From Streptomyces adustus (GTDB taxonomy: Bacteria > Actinomycetota > Actinomycetes > Streptomycetales > Streptomycetaceae), in assembly GCF_009377175.1 (NCBI RefSeq), contig NZ_VJZD01000029.1, positions 1 through 56,544 on the forward strand: 56,544 nt of DNA. Reading direction: 5' to 3'. The first letter of the stretch is position 1. Each line of letters starts with the position of its first letter. Positions 51,454 through 56,544 of this stretch are shown here, piece by piece. The notes below the pieces were generated by a model. It was not told the origin of the DNA, did not search any database, and was given only the letters and a program-made list of their open reading frames with translations. The position numbers and the translations under genes were made by a program.

Positions 51454-53652
51454 ATGGCATCCCCTGACCGCCGTGGCCGGCTCGCGGCCATGGCCCGCGC
51501 CGGATCCCGGCGCCGCCTGCCGATGCGCCTGCTGCTGCCCGTGCTCGTCCTGGTCGCCATGATGGCGATGCTGATGCTGCGCGGCTATGTGCACAGCGAG
51601 ATCCTGGCCGATCACCGTATCCAGCCCGAGGCCGCGTCCGACCGGGTCCCGGAGGAGATCCTGGACGGCGGACCGGTGATCGACACCCGCAGCGGCCGCA
51701 CCACGAGTCTGCGCGTGCCCGACCACCATCTGGTCCTCACCTTCGACGACGGCCCCGACCCGACCTGGACCCCCAAGGTCCTGGACGTGCTCGAGAAGCA
51801 CCACGCGCACGCCGTCTTCTTCGTCACCGGCACCATGGCCTCCCGCTACCCGGAGCTGGTCCAGCGCATGGTGGACGAGGGACACGAGGTCGGCCTGCAC
51901 ACCTTCAACCACCCCGACCTCTCCTACCAGTCCAAGGGCCGTATCGACTGGGAGCTGTCGCAGAACCAGCTCGCGCTCGCGGGCGCGGCCGGCATCCGTA
52001 CCTCGCTCTTCCGGCCCCCGTACTCGTCGTTCGCCGACGCCATGGACGACAAGTCCTGGCCGGTCACCAAGTACATCGGCGCACGCGGCTACCTCACCGT
52101 CGTCAACGACACCGACAGCGAGGACTGGAAGAAGCCCGGCGTCGACGAGATCATCCGCCGCGCCACGCCCAAGGGCGGCAAGGGCGCGATCGTCCTGATG
52201 CACGACTCCGGCGGCGACCGCCACCAGACCGTGCAGGCCCTCGACCGTTTCCTGCCACAACTCCAGAGCCAGGGCTACGAGTTCGACAACCTCACGGACG
52301 CCCTCGGCGCACCGAGCGCGCACACGCCCGTCACCGGGGTCGACCTGTGGAAGGGCAGGACCTGGACCTTCCTGGTGTGGGCCGCCGACGGGATCACCGA
52401 CGTGCTGGTGGTCTGCCTCGCGGTGATCGGGGTCCTGGTCATCAGCCGGTTCGTGCTCATGCTGCTGCTGTCGGCGCTGCACGCCCGCAAGGTGCGCCGC
52501 CGTGACTTCCGTTGGGGTCCGCAGCCGGTCACCGAACCGGTTTCGGTGCTGGTCCCGGCGTACAACGAGGCCAAGTGCATCGAGAACACGGTCCGTTCGC
52601 TGATGGCGAGCGAGCACCCCATCGAGGTCATCGTCATCGACGACGGCTCCTCCGACGGCACCGCCCGGATCGTGGAGGCCATGGGGCTGCCGAACGTGCG
52701 GGTGATCCGTCAGCTGAACGCGGGCAAGCCGGCCGCCCTCAACCGCGGTGTCGCGAACGCCCGCTACGACCTGATCGTGATGATGGACGGCGACACCGTC
52801 TTCGAACCGGCCACCGTCCGCGAGCTGGTCCAGCCCTTCGCCGACCCGAAGGTGGGCGCGGTCGCGGGCAACGCCAAGGTCGGCAACCGCAGTTCGCTGA
52901 TCGGCGCCTGGCAGCACATCGAGTACGTGATGGGCTTCAACCTCGACCGCCGGATGTACGACGTCCTGCGCTGCATGCCCACCATCCCCGGCGCGGTCGG
53001 CGCCTTCCGCCGCTCCGCGCTGGAACGCGTCGGCGGCATGAGCGACGACACCCTCGCCGAGGACACCGACATCACCATGGCCATCCACCGCGACGGCTGG
53101 AAGGTCGTCTACACGGAGAAGGCCCGCGCCTGGACCGAGGCCCCGGAGTCGGTCCAGCAACTGTGGTCCCAGCGCTACCGCTGGTCGTACGGCACCATGC
53201 AGGCGATCTGGAAGCACCGCAAGGCCGTCGTCGAACGCGGCCCGTCCGGCCGCTTCGGCCGCGTCGGCCTGCCCTTCGTCTCCCTGTTCATGGTGCTGGC
53301 CCCGCTGCTGGCCCCGCTCATCGACGTCTTCCTGCTGTACGGGGTGGTCTTCGGCCCCACCCAGAAGACGATCGTGGCCTGGCTGGGCGTCCTCGCCGTC
53401 CAGGTGGTGTGCGCGGCCTACGCCTTCCGGCTCGACCGCGAGCCCATGATCCACCTGCTCTCCCTGCCCCTTCAGCAGATCTTCTACCGACAGATCATGT
53501 ACGTCGTCCTGCTCCAGTCCTGGATCACGGCCCTGACCGGCGGCCGACTGCGCTGGCAGAAGCTGCGCCGCACCGGTGTCGTGGAAGCGCCCGGCGGCCC
53601 GGTGCCGCACCAACGGACCGGCGACGGCGGCGATCGGAGGCCCGTGGCATGA
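51454..53652 (+). CDS. matB: Bifunctional polysaccharide deacetylase / family 2 glycosyltransferase
   Basis: 732 residues from ATG 51454. One N-terminal helix, then a NodB-type deacetylase (about 85-280): LTFDDGPD, HTFNHPDLS, RPPYSSF, DTDSEDW and LMHDSGGDR. After two helices (about 295-345) comes a GT2 domain (362-580): VSVLVPAYNE, DDGSSDGT, MMDGDTV, AEDTDI and the processive QRYRW motif; further helices at about 605-690. The fusion resembles the MatB protein of Streptomyces, which helps make a poly-GlcNAc-like extracellular polymer and aggregates mycelium; the symbol is by resemblance only. Confidence 0.85.
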   Translation: MASPDRRGRLAAMARAGSRRRLPMRLLLPVLVLVAMMAMLMLRGYVHSEILADHRIQPEAASDRVPEEILDGGPVIDTRSGRTTSLRVPDHHLVLTFDDGPDPTWTPKVLDVLEKHHAHAVFFVTGTMASRYPELVQRMVDEGHEVGLHTFNHPDLSYQSKGRIDWELSQNQLALAGAAGIRTSLFRPPYSSFADAMDDKSWPVTKYIGARGYLTVVNDTDSEDWKKPGVDEIIRRATPKGGKGAIVLMHDSGGDRHQTVQALDRFLPQLQSQGYEFDNLTDALGAPSAHTPVTGVDLWKGRTWTFLVWAADGITDVLVVCLAVIGVLVISRFVLMLLLSALHARKVRRRDFRWGPQPVTEPVSVLVPAYNEAKCIENTVRSLMASEHPIEVIVIDDGSSDGTARIVEAMGLPNVRVIRQLNAGKPAALNRGVANARYDLIVMMDGDTVFEPATVRELVQPFADPKVGAVAGNAKVGNRSSLIGAWQHIEYVMGFNLDRRMYDVLRCMPTIPGAVGAFRRSALERVGGMSDDTLAEDTDITMAIHRDGWKVVYTEKARAWTEAPESVQQLWSQRYRWSYGTMQAIWKHRKAVVERGPSGRFGRVGLPFVSLFMVLAPLLAPLIDVFLLYGVVFGPTQKTIVAWLGVLAVQVVCAAYAFRLDREPMIHLLSLPLQQIFYRQIMYVVLLQSWITALTGGRLRWQKLRRTGVVEAPGGPVPHQRTGDGGDRRPVA

Positions 53653-54938
53653 ATCAGGGACCCATCACCGGAGCCGAGACCGGCCCCGAGCGGACACCGG
53701 CCTTCGGCGTCCCGCGGCAGCGGACGGCCGGCCTCGTGCCGGAGCCGGCCGCCGCGGCGCCCGCGCCGCAGCCCGTCGCGGCCGGGTCCGGGAAACCGGG
53801 ACGCGACCGCTATCTCGACCTGCTGCGCTCGATCGCCCTGGTCCGCGTGGTCGTCTACCACCTGTTCGGCTGGGCCTGGCTGACCGTGCTGTTCCCCTCG
53901 ATGGGAGTGATGTTCGCGCTGGCGGGCTCGCTGATGGCGCGTTCGCTGAAGCGTCCGGCGGCAGGCGTCATCCGCAGCCGGATCCGACGGCTGCTGCCGC
54001 CGCTGTGGGCGTTCAGCGCGGTCGTGCTGGCGATGATGTTCGCGGCCGGCTGGAACCCGGCGAAGGACCCCGACCTCGGCGGGACCTGGGGCGTGGTCGA
54101 GCTGTTCGACTACATCGTCCCGTTCGGGGCGCCGCCCTTCCCCTGGCACCTCGGTTCCCGGTCCGGACTGCTGGAGGACACCTGGCCGGCCCAGGCGGCG
54201 GGCGTGCTCTGGTACCTGCGGGCCTACCTGTGGTTCGTGCTGGCCTCGCCGCTGCTGCTGTGGGCGTTCCGCAGGGCGCCCTGGCCGACGCTGCTCGCGC
54301 CGCTCGCCCTGACGGCGGTGGTGGGCACCGGGGTCGTGACCATACCCGGCGAGACCGGCAACGCGGTCACCGACTTCGCCGTCTACGGCGGCTGCTGGGT
54401 GCTGGGCTTCGCCCACCACGAGGGACTGCTCGGCCGGATCCCGCGCTACATGGCGATCTCCTGCTCGTCGTTGCTCATGGCCTTCGGCCTGTGGTGGGGG
54501 TCGGGTCACCAGGGACCCGACGGCTGGGACCTCAACGACATCCCGCTGGCCCAGGCGGCCTGGTCGTTCGGGTTCGTGGTGATCCTGCTCCAGTACTCCC
54601 CGTCCTGGCAGGAACTGCCCCGCCCACTGGCCCGCTGGGACAAGCTGATCACCCTCTCCAACAACCGGGCGGTCACGATCTACCTGTGGCACAACCTGCT
54701 GATCCTGGCCACCGTCCCGATCATCGACCTGGCCTACAACCTCCCCTTCATGGAGGGGGAGCGGGCGTCGTCCATCCTCGACACGACGTACAACCTCTGG
54801 ATGTTCGTCCTGGTCTGGCCCCTGATCGGCCTGATGATCCTGGCGACCGGCTGGATCGAGGACATCGCGGCGAAGCGGAAGCCGCGCCTGTGGCCCAACG
54901 GGCGGAAGCCCGGAGCGGGTCACGCGGCCCGCGGCTGA
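53649..54938 (+). CDS. Acyltransferase 3 family membrane protein
   Basis: 429 residues from ATG 53649, which overlaps the upstream stop as ATGA; GGAGG lies 8 bp upstream. A Pro/Ala-rich cytosolic leader (about 1-55) precedes ten or so membrane helices. The opening DRYLDLLRSIALVRVVVYHLFG is the acyltransferase-3 signature (with the His in VYHLFG). It probably adds acyl groups to the polysaccharide made by the upstream fusion protein. The tail is basic. The terminator at 54991-55022 follows. Confidence 0.86.
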   Translation: MNQGPITGAETGPERTPAFGVPRQRTAGLVPEPAAAAPAPQPVAAGSGKPGRDRYLDLLRSIALVRVVVYHLFGWAWLTVLFPSMGVMFALAGSLMARSLKRPAAGVIRSRIRRLLPPLWAFSAVVLAMMFAAGWNPAKDPDLGGTWGVVELFDYIVPFGAPPFPWHLGSRSGLLEDTWPAQAAGVLWYLRAYLWFVLASPLLLWAFRRAPWPTLLAPLALTAVVGTGVVTIPGETGNAVTDFAVYGGCWVLGFAHHEGLLGRIPRYMAISCSSLLMAFGLWWGSGHQGPDGWDLNDIPLAQAAWSFGFVVILLQYSPSWQELPRPLARWDKLITLSNNRAVTIYLWHNLLILATVPIIDLAYNLPFMEGERASSILDTTYNLWMFVLVWPLIGLMILATGWIEDIAAKRKPRLWPNGRKPGAGHAARG

Positions 54939-54990
54939 GCCGCGCCCTCCGGGTCGGACTCTCCGAGTCGGACTCGCCGGATCGAGCCGT

Positions 54991-55022
54991 CCCGGGGGGC
55001 ACCGCACGCGGTGCCCCCCGGG
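54991..55022. terminator. Perfect 14-bp stem terminator between convergent genes
   Basis: CCCGGGGGGCACCG pairs with CGGTGCCCCCCGGG around a CACG loop. It lies between the acyltransferase stop (54938) and the decarboxylase stop (55030) and serves both strands. Confidence 0.88.
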
Positions 55023-55029
55023 CGGCGGC

Positions 55030-56511
55030 TCAGATCCGGAAGAGCGACCCCACGAACTCGGTCAGCAACCGCTCCTTGAGGCGTCCCGGCAGCGCGTCCA
55101 GCAACGCCAGCACCGGCGCCATCCTCGTCGGCAGCCCGGCCCCCTCGCCGAGACCCGCGAAGGCCAGCACCCCGCCGACCTCCTCGGGCGTCAGGGCGTC
55201 CGGGTCCAGCTCGGCCGCGAGTTGCACCAGACCCGGATCGACGGTCAGCGCTCCGGCGCCGCGGGCCGCCTTCAACGCCGGTCCCAGATCGGCCAGCAGC
55301 GCCTCCACCCGGTCGCCGGTCGCCGGAGTCAGCGTCAGATGCAGGTTCGGCGGCAGACCGTCGTAGGACAGCTGCGGCTGGAGGTACCAGCCGCGCTCGC
55401 GCATCTCGTCGGCCAGATGCAGGACGAGGGACAGGTCGGGCGCGCCGTCGGCGTCCGTGACGGTGAACGCGACCAGGCTGCCCGACGGCTCGCCCAGGAC
55501 CCGGATGCCCTCCACCGCCCTCAGCCCCGGTACGAGCCGGTCGGCGGCGTCGGCCACCCGGCGGGCCAGCGCGGTGTACCCGTCGTCGCCGATGTGCCGC
55601 AGCACCGCCCACGCCTGGGCCAGTAGCCCCGCGGACTTCGTACCCTGCATCGTCGGGTTGACCACCGGATAGCCGGGCCAGCCGGCGTGCGCGAAGTACT
55701 GGTGGCGGCGCAGCTCGCCGTCCCGGTACAGGATCACCGAGGCGCCCTTGTCGGCGTACCCGTACTTGTGCAGATCGACCGAGAGCGACGTCACGCCCGG
55801 GACCGACAGGTCGAACGGCGGCACGGTACGGCCGGTGCGGCGCAGGAAGGGCAGGAACCAGCCGCCGATGCAGGCGTCCACATGGCACAGCACCCCGCGC
55901 CGGTCGGCCGCCGCCGCGATCTCCGCCACCGGATCCATCACCCCGTGCGCGTACGACGGCGCCGACGCCACCACCAGGACGGTGCGGTCGGTCAGCGCGG
56001 CCTCCATGGCCCCGGCGTCGGCACGGAAGCTCTCCGGGCGGACCGGCACCACCACGGCTTCGACCCCGAGGTAGTGGGCGGCCTTGTGGAACGCCGCGTG
56101 CGCGGTGGAGGGGAGCACCACCTGGGGACGGGTGACGCCCCGCGCCGCGCGGGCGTGGTCCCGCGCGGTCTTCACCGCCAGCAGGACGGACTCGGTGCCG
56201 CCGCTGGTGAAGGTGCCCTGCGCGCCGGGGACGCCGAGGAGCGCGGACACCGCCCCCACGACCTCGTTCTCCAGCCGGCCCACACTCGGGAACACGGTCG
56301 GGTCCAGGCCGTTGACGGTGGCGAAGGCCCCGTACGCGGCACCGGCCAGTTCGTCCAGACCCGGCAGCCCCGCGTCGTACACATAGGCGAACGTGTGGCC
56401 GCCCCGGGTCGGGGCGTCACCGGCGCGCAGCTCCCGTAGTTCGGCCAACAGCGCTTGTGCGGACCGGCCGTCCGGCAGCCCGGCGGAGGAGGGGGCGGGT
56501 TCAGCGGACAC
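55030..56511 (-). CDS. PLP-dependent decarboxylase (group II, GadB/S1P-lyase-like)
   Basis: 493 residues from GTG 56511 (AAAGGG upstream). PLP motifs: FTSGGTES (phosphate site), HVDACIGGW (Asp for the pyridine N) and SVDLHKYGYADKG with the Schiff-base Lys. N-terminal GHTFAYVYDAG and the C-terminal domain fit group II decarboxylases or sphingosine-phosphate-lyase-like enzymes. It acts on an amino acid or an amino-alcohol phosphate. The upstream region lies outside the window. Confidence 0.85.
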   Translation of the reverse strand: MSAEPAPSSAGLPDGRSAQALLAELRELRAGDAPTRGGHTFAYVYDAGLPGLDELAGAAYGAFATVNGLDPTVFPSVGRLENEVVGAVSALLGVPGAQGTFTSGGTESVLLAVKTARDHARAARGVTRPQVVLPSTAHAAFHKAAHYLGVEAVVVPVRPESFRADAGAMEAALTDRTVLVVASAPSYAHGVMDPVAEIAAAADRRGVLCHVDACIGGWFLPFLRRTGRTVPPFDLSVPGVTSLSVDLHKYGYADKGASVILYRDGELRRHQYFAHAGWPGYPVVNPTMQGTKSAGLLAQAWAVLRHIGDDGYTALARRVADAADRLVPGLRAVEGIRVLGEPSGSLVAFTVTDADGAPDLSLVLHLADEMRERGWYLQPQLSYDGLPPNLHLTLTPATGDRVEALLADLGPALKAARGAGALTVDPGLVQLAAELDPDALTPEEVGGVLAFAGLGEGAGLPTRMAPVLALLDALPGRLKERLLTEFVGSLFRI

Positions 56512-56544
56512 GGCGGGTCCCTTTCCGGGCAGTGGCGTTCGATG

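Overview
The window is very GC-rich, densely coded actinobacterial DNA that reads as a Streptomyces chromosome. The signs are G/C-ending codons, frequent GTG starts, many TetR/MarR/GntR/MerR/LysR regulators, SpoIIE-type phosphatases, a mycothiol-type (TIGR03083) protein and matB-like polysaccharide genes. I see no rRNA, tRNA, CRISPR array, insertion sequence or phage gene. All functional calls come from reading motifs; no database search was possible.

Layout. 1-5.5 kb: a 5'-truncated P-loop kinase-like gene, a membrane protein with a repetitive central region, a divergent DoxX/HxlR pair sharing an operator, an M48-like protein that has lost its zinc motif, and an M24 peptidase-like protein. 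5.2-12.6 kb (leftward): an aminophosphonate catabolism operon. Its order is FAD amine oxidase, phosphonatase-like HAD hydrolase, ABC ATPase, two permeases, binding lipoprotein and a Tat-exported alkaline-phosphatase-superfamily enzyme, with a DasR-like operator in front. 12.8-16.4 kb: a LysR regulator divergent from pcaF-pcaI-pcaJ, the last steps of the beta-ketoadipate pathway. 16.4-24.8 kb: a GntR/UTRA regulator; a TetR/epimerase divergent pair with duplicated operators; a secreted hydrolase with a C-terminal F5/8 domain; a TetR; a cytochrome P450 with the only in-frame TTA codon I found in the window; and an F420-type LLM oxidoreductase divergent from a MarR. 25-30 kb: a DMT transporter and two convergent SpoIIE-type PP2C signalling proteins. 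30-34.3 kb: small accessory genes, namely an SDR without its catalytic motif, a zinc-ribbon/DUF6400 pair, a YCII protein, a bacterial expansin, a GNAT and an orphan. 34.4-36.3 kb: a GH15 glycosidase. 36.3-43.7 kb (leftward): SDR, cyclase, GMC flavoprotein, SDR, cydA, cydB. This may be an alcohol/sugar oxidation module that ends in a bd-type quinol oxidase. 43.8-50.1 kb: a TIGR03083 protein, a double-MerR regulator, a shikimate-dehydrogenase-like gene, a 610-bp intergenic region with a strong AT-rich palindrome, an MHYT sensor ending in a perfect terminator, an MpaB-family protein and an NmrA-like protein. 50.4-54.9 kb: a cell-surface polysaccharide cluster made of a membrane protein, a deacetylase-GT2 fusion and an acyltransferase. 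55.0-56.5 kb: a PLP-dependent decarboxylase, convergent with that cluster across a shared terminator.

The best leads are the aminophosphonate oxidase operon and its dre-like site, the flavoprotein/SDR/cydAB module, the TTA-containing P450 next to an F420-type enzyme, and several sharp unassigned operators (17945-17995, 24267-24311, 45741-45754, 46929-46951).
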